Source of the DNA: Artemisia argyi
Lineage: Eukaryota > Streptophyta > Magnoliopsida > Asterales > Asteraceae
DNA length: 64,000 nucleotides
NCBI GenBank assembly: GCA_030686995.1
Contig: CM060709.1
Coordinates: 306,485,857 to 306,549,856, forward strand
Reading direction: 5' to 3'
Below are positions 34,468-45,330 of the stretch, in pieces; within the stretch, counting starts at the first letter, position 1, and each line of letters begins with the position of its first letter. The position numbers and the translations under genes were made by a program. The notes beneath the pieces are model-generated. The model did not search any database. It worked only from the letters and a program-made list of their open reading frames with translations, and was not told the origin of the DNA.

Positions 34468-36707
34468 CCTGTCATAGCAAAATAGATTACCATAGGCTTG
34501 GGAAAGGATCAAACCTCTACCACATGGCGTAAGCACCTAGGATAAACTATCAAAGAGGTCTTTTTAAAGGGTTGTAACGTTAGGTATAGGGATATGAAAT
34601 ACACGGTTTTGTTGGATATAGGCAATCTTTACTGGTGGCAAGTTAATAATCTTGGTTAATTACATGTACAATATGGCGTTGTTAAGCCAAGACTAGACTC
34701 GACTTAAGCTAATAAATGAAAAATAACAAAAACATGAAATAAACATAGAATGAAATGGGATGGTAGTCCGTATGGTTTTTCTCTTTTCTTTTTCTATTTT
34801 TTTTTCTTAAAATTTTTTTCGGTTTTTTTTTTTTTTTTTTTTTTTTTTTTGGCATACACTTTTACCCTACCATCCAAAATAATACATCATAGGGAATGAA
34901 CATTCCCCTAACTCTTGAATTTTTACATACTTTACAATAAACTAATCTAATGACTCGAATCAAGATAATCAAAACACTTTGAGTACTTTTAAGATTAACG
35001 CACATATGAGGGTAATAATATGATGTTCTTCCCCATTACTCCATAACATTAGTACTTTACCCATGAGTCCCAATCGTCCCAAAACAATATGTACAAGGAT
35101 ATGACTCGACTTAGCAACCATGTAATCAATTAGATAATTAACTAAGGGTTTAAACAAATAACAAAAATGCACTAAAGATGAGTGCATACACGGAAGGCTA
35201 AGGCGATTTGGTTGTACATTTAAGTGGGATGTAACAAATTCTTCCTTTAAGTAAGATGCTTAAAGTTAGAAACGAAAAGATAGGCTCGGAGGGGTGTACT
35301 AGGGGTTTCGTGTACTAAAAATGAGTACAACGCTAAGGTGTGGGAAAAATTAGTTGACTTAACTAGCCAAGTAATATGACTTAAATGGTCAAGTAATTAT
35401 GATACGGGTTTAACACAAGGGTGATCCTAATGCCTCTTATCATGTAGTAAATCCTACTACACGAATGTAGTCTCACTAGCGGTCTCGGGATGCATCACTA
35501 ACGCAAGTTCTAGAATCTAAATGCTACCGGTACACTCATAAGCACTAATAGTAAATGCTTTTCCTATCAAATCTAAAGGCGAACCTCACATATTTGGGCG
35601 GAAATTTTTTTTGAATGGTACGGTTTTGTGCTAGTCATACAATCTCCTATACATGAGATGCTTGCTATGGCTAAAGTTTCACTCCTAAATGTTGTAAAAA
35701 AATTTAAATTTGGCGCTAAAATTACACTAACAAGTATTTCTCATAGTTTTATTACACACCTACCATTAAACAAACAAACTCAAGCGAAAGTGTATCTGTA
35801 AGGTATCATCATTTTACCCTCCCCTTACACTTAGGATGAACATTGTCCCCAATGTTCAAGTAAAGAATGTAAAAGTAAAATATGTAAAAAGAATGAAATC
35901 AAATACTCCCCTGATTCGCTCGGTATGGATAATATGGTAACCAGGTTAGATCTTCCTCCAAGAAAATGAACAATCAAAGCTTCCCTTCCAGAATATAAAT
36001 CATCTTCTTGTCATATATAACCTGTTAAACTTGAGAAAACAGACAAGGCAAGCTCGCGTAAAATCGGCGGCAATCTATATATGCTAACAAATCCTAGAAA
36101 ACAAAGTAAGATATAATGCTTGTGGTATGATGTTTGCAGATTTCCTGGAGATTATAAAACTAAAGATTCAACAAAAACTTTAAGACTCCGTTAGAAAAAC
36201 AAAACTGGTAAAATTTCCAGAATTTTACACGTGACGCCGTCAGGAATTTCTTCCTGACGCCGTCAGAAGTGACCTGCAGAAATTCTTATGTTAAGTTTCC
36301 GGAAAATTTATGGAAAAACTTTGTCCTACTTCTTGGAAAATCCTGTAAAACATCATTATGACTCGATACAAGCATTTAACTCTAACATATACGAATACAC
36401 ATGTTCATTTAATATTGTGGAGAATCATGATCGAGTTTGTTTCTTAAAAATATATTTGGGGTTTCCCCTTACACTTATCTTTTGCGAAATACCATTGTAT
36501 GAAGTTAAGACTAAGCCAAACAACAAAATAAAGTATTTTCACCATTTTAGTTTTGAAACATGATCTATCAACAATAAAAATAAAGCATGCATACGGAAAC
36601 AAATAACAATCAAACAAAAATAAAAATCACACAAAACATGGGTTGCCTCCCAAGAAGCGCTTTTCTTTATTTACGAGTCTTGTAGCTAGACTCAAGGTCA
36701 TGGGTTA
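34468..36707 (-). mobile_element. 3' non-coding region of C-F (main part)
   Basis: It resumes exactly where X interrupted C-F and is collinear with 26470-28686 of D-E. It holds a poly-T-rich tract at 34778-34851, CCCCTTACACTTA-type motifs near 35821 and 36467, a weaker one near 34905, the internal 23-bp palindrome pair at 36232-36265 and a post-ORF hairpin at 36637-36654. No coding sequence belongs to it. Confidence 0.75.
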
Positions 36708-38939
36708 CTACGTCACCTCATCCCTTGAGATGATGTACCCCATGTAGTTTCGATCATTACTTCTCAAGTTAGCCATCCCATCTTGGCTTATGCTTTCAAT
36801 TGTGAAAGGCCCATACCACCAGAGACTCGGTTTATCGGGAGGTGTCATTATCTCCAAGTGTCTTAAGAGTACTAAGTTCCCTTTTTCGAATGGTACATGG
36901 TTCCTCGTTGGTTGACTATGTTCGAACTCGACATGAACTTCATTGCTTTTGCTTTTGCTTCTTTCATGTTTAGCCTCGTTGTAGCTTTTGATTCTTGCCT
37001 CCCATGCAAGTATTTTCTCCTGAACATGAATAGGTGATGTGTCAATGTTGTTTTTGAGCTTTCTCCCCCTCAAACTCTCCTGCCCATATTGCGGGGTCAT
37101 GGGAAAGCTAATCTTTCTTTTTCTTGATTTAAGCTCAATTTTCCTACCTTCATACTCAATGACAGCTCTTACGGTGGTGAGGAATGGTGCCCCAAGGATT
37201 ATTGGCATGCATCCATCTCCCTTATCATCGATGATCATAAAATCAACGAGATACATGAATCCTGCGACATTGACCAACACATCTTCTGCGGTTCCTAGGG
37301 GGTACACGTAAGAGTGTCCAGCGAAGGACAGCCTAACACGAGTGGGGGTTGGCATTTTTGATGTTAGTTGGGTGTAGATAGTTAGGGGCATAAGATTTAC
37401 TTCCGATCCTTGGTCGGCGAAAGCATTTAGATATTTCAAATTCCCGATGCTGGCCGGTATCTCAAAGTTCCCACACGCCATCTGCTTAGTAGCCACTTTT
37501 TGTACCAATAGTTTCTCGAATATCGGTCCCCCAGGTAATGTATCATACTCATTCTTTCCCTCTTCCTCCTTCTCTGAACCCTGTTTGGAAGATTGGTTAC
37601 GCCCGTCACCCTTTATCCAATTTGTTATAGTGCTTTCGTTTATATCATGTTTCAGGTAGTAACTTAAGGATTGGGATTTTGGCGGTTCTTCTGTGGTTTG
37701 TTCACAAGGGGTTTCTACTTTCTCATTATCCGTGTGTACAATTGTGATGGAATTAACAAATCGGGTAGTGGGGATGACGCTTTCTTTCCTCAGTAACATC
37801 CTTTCGGGGGTTTTCTGGTTGGCATACTCCTCCATTAGGCTCATCATCTCATTCTTTTTCTCTTGCATCTCCTCTTTTTGTTTATAAACTGCTTCCTCGA
37901 ATCTAGCAAGCCGCTCTGAATCAGTTGCCATGTATTCCCTCATTCTGGCTTCAAATTCCGGGCTAAGTTTCTCGGGAGGGGAACAAGGTGGGGCATAGTT
38001 TTGAAAAGTCTCAACATTCTCTCTAGAGGGTGACTCTGATAACGGCGTTAAAGTCATTTTCGAGATAGAATTGACAGTAGCCCGTCTAGGACTTAAGGGT
38101 CTCTTTTGCCTTTCCTCAAAATAGTCAACTTTTGCCTCGAGTTTGCAAAGGAGTTCATCAGAGATTTGATTAGTCCCTCCAGGTGTGGAGATTGCGTTGA
38201 TGGCCGCTTTTATAGTATGATTAAACTCCCATAACTCTTGATTATTGGTAGCAAGCTCTTCAATAATTGCCCAAGACTCCTCGGCGTCCTTAACATGCAA
38301 TCTACCTCCTGTGGCTCTATCGATTGTACGTTTAGTGTGATAGTCGACATGGTCATAGAAAATCTGAACTAATAACCAAAGATTTATACCATGATGAGGG
38401 ACTTTGTGAAGTAGATCCCGAGCCCATGCTTCGTAGAAAGTTTCACCCTGATGTTGTTCAAACATCAAAATGTCATTTCTAAGCATCGCAGTCTTCCCCG
38501 GTGGGAAGAATTGGGCAAGGAAATGAGTGGTGAGATCATCCCATGAGGTGATGGATCCCGCGGGGAAACGCTCAAGCCATTGACTAGCTTGATCACGTAG
38601 AGAGAATTGGAATAGGCGTAATCGGGTTGACTCTCTAGTTGTAGCATCAAGGTCTATAGAATCTACGATTTTAAGGAAGTCCTAGAGATGTTGATTTGGA
38701 TCTTCGGAATGAAGTCCATGGAATGCACATCCGCTTTACACCAACCGGATGGTGTCGGATCGCAAGGGAGACACATTGGCTCCTTGGGTGAGCTCAATGG
38801 TGTTTTGGTAGCCTTGGTGGCTAGGTCGGGAGTACTCTCCTAGGGTTCGGGGCCTAAGAGGTTGGTTAGCTAGTGGTGGGTTTTGTGGGTGATCTTGTTG
38901 TGGTGGGTTGATGGGTTCAAAGATGTTACCACCTTCCAT
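36708..38939 (-). pseudogene. gag-protease ORF of C-F fused to an integrase C-terminal remnant (two stops)
   Basis: A single minus frame from ATG 38939 to the stop at 36708 (744 codons) is broken by TAA at 38736-38738 and TAG at 38682-38684. Gag part: LGEYSRPSHQGYQNTIEL near the start, then a retrotransposon gag core (FSLRDQA...W...LP..SI..W..L...F...FFP, then KVPHHGINLWLLVQIFYD). Numbered from the inner Met at 38486, residues 180-225 are charged and probably coiled coil, and an aspartic protease follows with active site FADQG at 356-360 (DQG instead of DS/TG) and ILGAPFL at 430-436. Residues ~490-575 (FEKGNLVLLRHLE...WWYGPFTIESIS) match the integrase C-terminal barrel of Athila elements. RT, RNase H and the integrase core are missing from between. 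Both stops are one substitution from expected sense codons. Confidence 0.8.
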
Positions 38940-39081
38940 GATGTCGGATGGTAAAGATTACAAACAAAGGCACAAAGAAATAAGATAGACTAAAGAGAAC
39001 CTAAAAATAAAAATAAAATCTTACTAGAAAGGGATCTAGCAGGTAGACCTAATAAAAAGAAATTCTAACCTAGACAATAAC

Positions 39082-39103
39082 TATTCCCCGGCAGCGGCGC
39101 CAA
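39082..39103 (-). other. Primer binding site of C-F (tRNA-Asp type)
   Basis: On the minus strand TTGGCGCCGCTGCCGGGGAA stands between LTR F and the leader. It is the best match in the window to the tRNA-Asp complement TGGCGCCGTTGCCGGGGA. Confidence 0.8.
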
Positions 39104-39108
39104 AAACT

Positions 39109-40530
39109 TTATGCGTGGGAATTGCACCAGGCTTTACCTCTCGAGGGATCTCGAGAAGCTTACAACCCCCACCAGGCAGTGTACCTGATCGTTGTAGTAT
39201 AGTATAGTGACAAGTACCGGGGGATTGATCGTTCAACTTAGGAATAGTGTCGCTAGGATTAGAAAACCTAAGAACTAGGTCTAGAGGTGAGGGATGATTC
39301 TTTTTGTATTTTTTTATGTTTTATAAAAGCAAATAAAAATCTCGGTTTTTGAAGGAGTGGGCGGAATTAGTTGCTAATCAACTAACCCAATGACTAAGAT
39401 GCAATCAAAATAAAATAACAAAAATGAAATTAAACTAAATTATACTAGTGGTGTGAGCAATATATGGGAGAATTATGTTTACTTAGATTTCACTACTCCC
39501 TAGATATCTTTTACAGGTTAATTACTTGTTACAGTTGCGTGGATGACGGATTGTATTCCTTAATACCATTAATGGGGTGGCGTACTTACTTCCCCAATCC
39601 TATAAGCTCCTACTTCACTCCTATGTCGAGCCGGCTAAGAAGCTCCTAACATGGGATCACTAGAATTCACTCATGCATTAAATACAATCATAAAAACCTA
39701 GTACACATCAGTTCATGTTTCTTAAGACGTTTAAGCAAGTTACACAATGGAGATCTGCTAGTTTTCTTAAGCCTAACATTGAAATCATTGATCCATTACA
39801 ACTATAAACAAGCAATCAACCTATAATCAACATCTAGGTTTCATTACATCTAAGCAAACACATGAAAGATCTAGCCTAGCATGTTAAAATCAAGACAAGC
39901 ACAAGATATATTCAAACAACACATAGACATATTGAATGAATTGAAAGAAGACTTATCTTAATTGAACATGAAAGGTTTCAAGGGGTTAAAACCCTTGAAA
40001 ATACTGTTACAAACGACCTAGGGTTTATTAGGTTCGACCCTAGTATTCTCCACACAAGTTCCTCTCTAATGAATGAAAAATAAAAAAGTATATATAGATT
40101 TTGTGAGGTGACGGCGTCAAGAGTAACTTTCTGACGCCGTCATCTCGCCGCCAATAAAGTTCTCGGACTGCCTAGATCTGGGTCTGACGCCGTTATGTGT
40201 AATCCTGCTCCAGGCCGTCACCAAAATAACTCTTGACGCCCTTCTTCTGACGCCGTAATGTTTTCTCTGGGTCGTCATGCATTTTGCTCTTGACGCCGTC
40301 ATATTTTCCTTCTTGACGCCGTCAGGTACTGTTCCCAGCGTGGAAAATTAAGTCTTTGCCGTTTTCTTCACTTTTATGCTCTAAAAACGTCCAAAATGCT
40401 TCCTTTTCCAGAATTCACTCCCAAGGTACCTAAAATCACAAAAGGAACGATTTAGGGCAATATTTGATCAAATAAATTCAATTCCGGGCTTAAATGACCC
40501 CCTAAAAGCGGTTCATTTTTCGCCTCATCA
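39109..40530 (-). mobile_element. LTR F (5' LTR of C-F)
   Basis: 1422 bp. The inner end reads TTATGCGTGGG instead of TGATGCGTGGG, a point change at the terminal dinucleotide. TGACG array at 40109-40324, pairs 40109/40132 and 40291/40314. U5 stem-loop at 39139-39154 with CTCGAG/CTCGAG arms as in LTR C, supporting C and F as one pair. Confidence 0.9.
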
Positions 40531-40535
40531 TTCAC

Positions 40536-41202
40536 ACAATGCTAAGCTAACAAGTCTTGCAACGTTATGTTAAAACTTGTAAAACTTTCGAATGAACTTG
40601 TGATCTTCTTGCTACAAAAGAATCTCACAAAGATGAAGTATGAATGAGTCAGATGTAAGAAATGAGAGTATGTATTGAAAGCATATGATTGTAAGTGATA
40701 AAGGATTTCTTGGATGTTGCTTTCTATTTATAAGCTAAAGGCTTCAGCAAGCCACGGAAATAGCAGAACCCTTTTGAGGGTTCCGTCCTCTTTGGGGTTT
40801 GGTTCCGCCAGACTTGACATGAAAATCCCCAAGAAATCTTTCCAAATCTAGACTAGATATTTACCAAATCTCACTCTGATACATTGAGTAAGAATCTAAT
40901 CAAGATATGTATGAGATCTTCCAAAGTCAACTATAAGATTTTGGAAATCTTTCTAATATTACACATGATGCATGCCATGATGTTATACTACATTTTCTAT
41001 TTTTAGAAATATGAAAATGTTATATTTTTATGAAATGTAAATGTAGCAAATATGATGTTTAGTTTGAAATAAAAGTTTATAAATGAAAGACTTAAACTAT
41101 ATTTATGTTTTTCTAAATATAAAGTTTACACTTTGTCGTTAACAAAATTTAGCAAAGATCGTAAAATATAAATAAAGTTTTTAGACGATATTTGTATTAA
41201 CA
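40536..41202 (-). mobile_element. Solo LTR Y, promoter-side piece
   Basis: This is the part of solo LTR Y right of C-F. On the minus strand it contains the LTR start TGTTAATAC and a TATA-like CTTATAAATAG near 40730. No ORF. Confidence 0.6.
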
Positions 41203-41340
41203 ACGCTCACAAATCCTTAGCCATCTCGCAAGAAAAGAAAATATGATTAACGGTTTCAACATCTTCACCGCAAATAGGACACAAGGTTGAGTCGACGTCG
41301 ATGCCTTTCCTTCCAAATTAACCCTGGTAGGAAGTTTATT
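41203..41340 (-). pseudogene. LINE ORF2 remnant, zf-RVT piece
   Basis: The minus strand encodes NKLPTRVNLEGK..., then after frame changes a decayed C-P-I-C-type knuckle region and SCEMAKDL, followed by TGA where TGG (Trp) is usual. This is the zf-RVT domain of plant LINE reverse transcriptases (family knowledge). It continues from 43086-43262 and into 21961-22102, separated by insertions W and Y. Confidence 0.7.
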
Positions 41341-42459
41341 AATATATATACTAAACGGCATTTGAAATGACGCTGTGTATGTGTATGGCTCCATGTTTTT
41401 TTTCGGCCTGCTACTTGTGCAGTGATCCAACGATCCAACCCAAAAAAAATAATAATAATAATAAAATCCTTAGATACGTTTGGCGACATCCAGAATCTTC
41501 ACCAAGGTACTATTACACACACCTTCGTACCAGAAACGTGACCTGTTGAGGATGACGAAGAAATCTTATTAACAAGGTGCGTTTTATTTTCTCCTTTTGT
41601 TTGTTGCTTAACTACTTCTTTAGTTTATGTTTTTTGCAACAAGAATCAGGTGTGACCATCATATCATATTCATTCTTTGCTGATTTCTAGGTTTATGGTG
41701 ATTTTGTTGAAAACTTTTTGGTCATCAGTTTGCAACATAAAAATTATGTGGTTGAACATGAGAAAAAAATGGGAAAAGGGCCTTTGTTTGTGAAATTGAT
41801 AAAAGACATTTTCTTAAAAGATAGGGTTTAATCTAATAAACTTGTTTTTAGGTGAATTAGGAATTTGGGTTGTTGTTATGGTTAATAGTGTGGAAAGTGT
41901 AGATATAGTTGTGCCTACAATGTGTTTGATGATATGCCTAAGAGAGTTGGAAATGTAGATATAGTTCTCACTTTAATTTTTTTTTCTTCTTCAGTTTAAA
42001 GGGTGTCTTCTTTACTCAACAAAGGTCTTTTGAAGGAAGCGAAACTGCTGAGGATAGTTCTCCAGGCTTTTGTTTTCTTTGTTTCATTTTTTTAAGTTTA
42101 ATTTTCTTTCTTCAATTTGGATAGATAGATTGAAGTATGGTTATAAAATTTCTCTAAATTCTTGATTTTGATGTTTGTAGGTGTGGGAATGTATGGATCT
42201 GACCCGAAGGTTGCAACTGAACTCGATAATTGATGGGATGGCGGATGACATACTCCAAAATTTGAAGACATTGTAAGTTATTCCACATGATGTTTTTTTG
42301 CTACATATTCTATTTATCGACACAAGATTTACCAATATCCGAACCTCATCCCTTATCTGCTGTAAATGGTGTCGCTGTTAAAAACCGACTTAAGAGATCA
42401 AAAGTTACTGAAGTTGGTAACATATTTCAATGTCCATTTAAGTAGTATGACATGACTTT

Positions 42460-42505
<46 letters not shown>

Positions 42506-43085
42506 TAAGAGATGTAGCATGGATTGGCAGAAACAGTGAAAGAAGGAGGCACAGATGTGAGGATTCTGGAATGGTCATCAACCATTAACAGGTAATGTGA
42601 GTAACATGAGAAACTTTTATGATAGTATGTTTTGTAGCAGTGCGCCCAAGGAATTTTATCTTCCAAAGTTTGCAAACATTTATATGTAAACTTATTGTCA
42701 CAATTAGTTAAACACAAATAATATGAGCTTAAATTGCTGATGGTGTTGTTACTTGGAGTTATTTATGGATAAATATTGGCGTTATTGCCTGTTGTGTCAA
42801 AAGTAATGATAAACATAGCCCTTTATTAGGTAAAATTGTAGGCTGCAGTAAGCATTATTTATTATGTGTTTAATGATCAACGGCATGAAACAACGGCCCG
42901 TCACAAAGGCTCACCATAACATAGCATTATATGTGTTTTGACTAAAAAAAGGCTAACTAAAAAGAAACTACCCACTATAACAAAATTAACGAATCCGATA
43001 AAACCAACACTTATGGATAACATTTAAAAAAAATAACCGTCAACTACGACGTCACGCCGCAAAGTGGCGGACCGATGCCCGACTC
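41341..43085. other. Insertion W between LINE pieces, with exon-like segments
   Basis: 1745 bp separate two adjacent parts of the LINE zf-RVT domain. It contains an (AAT)n run near 41440-41463, a 40-bp poly-T at 42464-42504, and two segments with good splice borders. One is 42181-42272 (after '...tttgtag', before 'gtaagtt', open as VWECMDLTRRLQLNSIIDGM...). The other is about 42512-42591 (after 'gtaag', before 'gtaatg', open as GLAETVKEGGTDVRILEWSS...). I do not recognise the gene. No terminal inverted repeats or convincing target duplication were found. It may be gene fragments carried by a transposon, or chance. Confidence 0.4.
42464..42504. repeat. Poly-T run
   Basis: About 40 consecutive T. 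Length may be unreliable in assembly. Confidence 0.95.
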
Positions 43086-43262
43086 GTTAAGGACCAATCT
43101 CCACAAGAAAACGTTAACTTTGATGGGGACACAATGATTCCAATGAGTAACATTAGATTCCACAACTAAGGTGTTAGCATCAATCAAAGTGCGAACATAA
43201 GCAACTGTAAAACCAATAAAAGTGTTAAGCAACCACACCGAGGTATCCTTTTGATCAAAAAG
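43086..43262 (-). pseudogene. LINE ORF2 remnant, start of zf-RVT domain
   Basis: The minus strand encodes ...SVWLLNTFIGFTVAYVRTLID... and NVTHWNHCVPIKVNVFLWRLVLN. This is the classic start of the LINE zf-RVT domain, where W-x-x-x-(I/V)P-x-K-V-x-x-F-x-WR is the hallmark (family knowledge). The upstream RT part is absent because copia element H begins at 43263. No endonuclease or RT palm of this LINE is in the window. Confidence 0.8.
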
Positions 43263-43273
43263 TGTCGGGATAT

Positions 43274-43327
43274 GAAGATCAAAGTACTTCTGAAGATCAA
43301 AGTACTTCTGAAGCTCAAAGTACTGCT
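43274..43327 (+). repeat. Three 18-bp repeats in the U3 of LTR H
   Basis: Units at 43274, 43292 and 43310 are almost identical. Looser copies continue to ~43380. Short tandem boxes in U3 often act as enhancers in copia elements such as Tnt1 (known for that element, inferred here). Confidence 0.8.
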
Positions 43328-43518
43328 TGTGTATTATAGTCAAAGTACTGCTCGTGCATGAAGAAAGTTAAAGTACTTCTATTAATAAAGGACTGTTATG
43401 CAAAATCATTAACGGACTATTATGTAAAGTTATTAGAATATTCTAGAATTAGTTAAGATTAGAATTAGTTTACTTGTCGTTTAAGTATTGTAAACCGACT
43501 TAAGGTTTTCCTTGTGCC

Positions 43519-43526
43519 TATAAAAG
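43519..43526 (+). promoter_or_regulatory. TATA box of LTR H
   Basis: TATAAAAG lies about 255 bp into the LTR and about 270 bp before its end. Confidence 0.65.
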
Positions 43527-43793
43527 GAGCCTTAGGGTGGTATTAGACGTACGAATACTTTAGAATACGATTAAAGAGTTATTAGGGTTGTTAGTAAATC
43601 TGTATAGAAAGCAGGTTCAAAGTTTGGTTTTAATATAATCATTGAAGTTCTTCTTAGCTTTGTTTAAGTAGATTCCGCATACTTAATAAAGTTATATCAG
43701 TCCTTCAATATTAATAGTTTTGGATTTGTTCAAGATTGTTAAACACTTACAAGCTACATAGTTAGTTTGGTCAGAGTACATCGATCCAACAAG

Positions 43794-43808
43794 TGGTATC
43801 AGAGCTTG
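43794..43808 (+). other. Primer binding site of copia element H (tRNA-Met)
   Basis: TGGTATCAGAGCTTG is a perfect 12-base match to the initiator-Met complement TGGTATCAGAGC, two bases after the LTR end. Confidence 0.9.
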
Positions 43809-43867
43809 TGTGGAAACTCTTATTAAGAAGAAACCCTTAAAACCGATTTTACAACAAACCCTAAAAG

Positions 43868-45126
43868 ATGTCGACTGAAGTTGCACCAGTTCCATCCATC
43901 AGCTCAATCAGAATTCCTATTGTCAAGAAGGGAGAGTATGATCTATGCAGCATGAAGATGAGGCAGTACATTGCTATCACAGACCATGCTCTATGGGATG
44001 TGATTGTCAATGGTAATGTTGTTATTGAAGAACCTGTAGCAGTTGAAGGACAACCTACACCACCTAAACCAACCCTGCCAGCAGTTATAAAAAGAAATCA
44101 AGATAAGGCTCTCAACATACTGCTGTCTGCTATTCCTGATGGTCACCTACTAAAGTTTCATGATGCTAAGGATGCAAAATTTGCTCAGTATACTAGAGTT
44201 ATATCGAGCAGAGGCATCTGTTGAAGATGCAAACTTGAAGTTTTTAAGAAGTTTGCCATCTGCATGGCATGTGGTTGCTACTATGATTAGAGGAAAACCT
44301 GGTTTGGATTCTATGGACTTTGATGATCTCTACAACAATTTAAAGGTGTATGAGCATGAGATGAATGGTAACATAGGTTCAAGTTCTCATCAGAAATCTC
44401 ATAACATTGCTTTTGTATCTTCTGAAAACAGAGGTAGTACTTCCACTAAAAGTACTGCTTACCCTGTCCAAAGTACTGTTGGAGATAAACAGCATACCTA
44501 CACAACCATTACTACTACCACTTCATCACCATCAAACAACAACAACTCTGATGATGTTATATGTTCTTTCTTTGCTCAACAAGCCACTTTACCTGTTACA
44601 TATCAAGAAGATGTGTTGCAAATTGATGATGATGCTCCAGAAGAAATTGACATAAGATGGCAGGTTGCCATGATCACTGCAAGGATCAAGAAGTTCATGA
44701 ACAAAACAGGAAGAGGTATTGATTTTAAAGCCAAGCAGCGTATAGCATTTGATAAATCTAAGATTGAATGCTTCAATTGTCAAAAGACTGGTCACTTTGC
44801 AAGGGAATGCAAGTTTGCAAAGTATCAGGCAAATATAATGATTGAAAAACCCAAGGTTGAAAGAAAGGAAGTTCCTATTGCTGAACCAAAATCACAACCT
44901 TTGGTGGTCAAGAAAATCTATCAGACGTTGACTGGAGTAATAAATTTGATGATGAACCAGTAAACTACTCTATGGTTTCATTGGAAGAGTTTGATTGGAG
45001 CACAACTTCTGATGAGGAACCAAGATTTGCTGCTTTGGAATCAAGAGATGGTCTAGGAAGCTTTGACTGGAGCATGGAGAGTGAAGAAGAACCTGTTAAG
45101 ATTGCTATGGTAGCTACTTCACCAAG
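43868..45126 (+). pseudogene. Ty1/copia gag of element H, decayed and interrupted by G
   Basis: The capsid-precursor start MSTEVAPVPSISSIRIP... opens 74 bp after the primer site. The conserved block NQDKALNILLSAIPDGHLLKFHDAKDAK is followed by a deletion with loss of frame at about 44175. From ~44218 the next frame carries ANLKFLRSLPSAWHVVATMIRG and DDLYNNLKVYEHEM, then the zinc knuckle CFNCQKTGHFAREC (CX2CX4HX4C, nucleic-acid binding). A second frameshift near 44910 leads into an acidic region (44972 on). The frame is then cut by element G at 45127 and resumes unbroken at 63862. The protein is typical of copia gag in Asteraceae (from memory). No protease is seen in the window. Confidence 0.85.
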
Positions 45127-45330
45127 TGATAAGGTGAAAAGTGTACCGCTTTTAAGGGGTCATTTAAGCTCGAATTCGTGTTTATTTGATCAATTACTGC
45201 CCTAAATCGTTCCTTTTGTCATTTTAGGTACTTTTGAGGAGAAATCTGGAAAAGGAAGCATTTTGGACATTTTGGAGCATAAAAGTGAAGAAAACGGCAA
45301 AGTCTCAAAATCCTTGCTGGGAACAGTACC

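Larger units (their letters stand above)
22598..40530 (-). mobile_element. Athila-type element C-F, non-autonomous, interrupted by X
   Basis: The exact duplication TTCAC lies at 22593-22597 and 40531-40535. Minus orientation: 5' LTR F (39109-40530), tRNA-Asp-type primer site, gag-protease ORF with two stops, 3' non-coding region, and 3' LTR C (22598-24023). Removing the nested insertion X leaves ~7.7 kb. RT, RNase H and most of integrase are absent, replaced by a join of protease to an integrase-like C-terminal piece. It must have depended on a relative such as G for movement. Confidence 0.85.
22103..41202 (-). mobile_element. Solo LTR Y inside the LINE (interrupted by C-F)
   Basis: The visible pieces are 22103-22597 and about 40536-41202, 1.16 kb together. 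Minus orientation starts TGTTAATACAAATATCG at 41202 and ends TTTTCTACA at 22103. Its TATA-like CTTATAAATAG falls near 40730 (minus strand). Flanks are ACGTC (22098-22102) and ACGCT (41203-41207). Both are one substitution away from ACGCC, which the LINE frame predicts, so a 5-bp duplication aged by C-to-T change is likely. No primer site or ORF belongs to it. The family may be Ty1/copia, but this is not certain. Confidence 0.65.
43263..43791 (+). mobile_element. 5' LTR of Ty1/copia element H
   Basis: It starts TGTCGGGATATG and ends CGATCCAACA, followed after two bases by a tRNA-Met primer site. TATAAAAG at 43519-43526. Three perfect-phase 18-bp units (GAAGATCAAAGTACTTCT type) at 43274-43327 near the start, with further 'caaagtactgct' copies, form a candidate enhancer. 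The matching 3' LTR lies beyond the window. Confidence 0.75.

Noticed and set aside
37039..37311. Possible independent small protein opposite the protease
   Set aside because: Complement of conserved protease codons; no own start context or domain.
36288..37887. Plus-strand ORFs at 36288, 37039, 37447 and 37693
   Set aside because: Antisense shadows of the gag-protease ORF or of conserved non-coding sequence of C-F.
42464..42504. Poly-T as the poly-A tail of the minus-strand LINE
   Set aside because: It lies inside insertion W, between two ORF2 pieces, not at the LINE 3' end.
41341..43085. W as a CACTA, Mutator or Helitron element
   Set aside because: No CACTA ends, no long inverted repeats with 9-bp duplication and no CTRR end at a suitable place. 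A weak hairpin near 43052-43066 is followed by CTCG, which does not fit.
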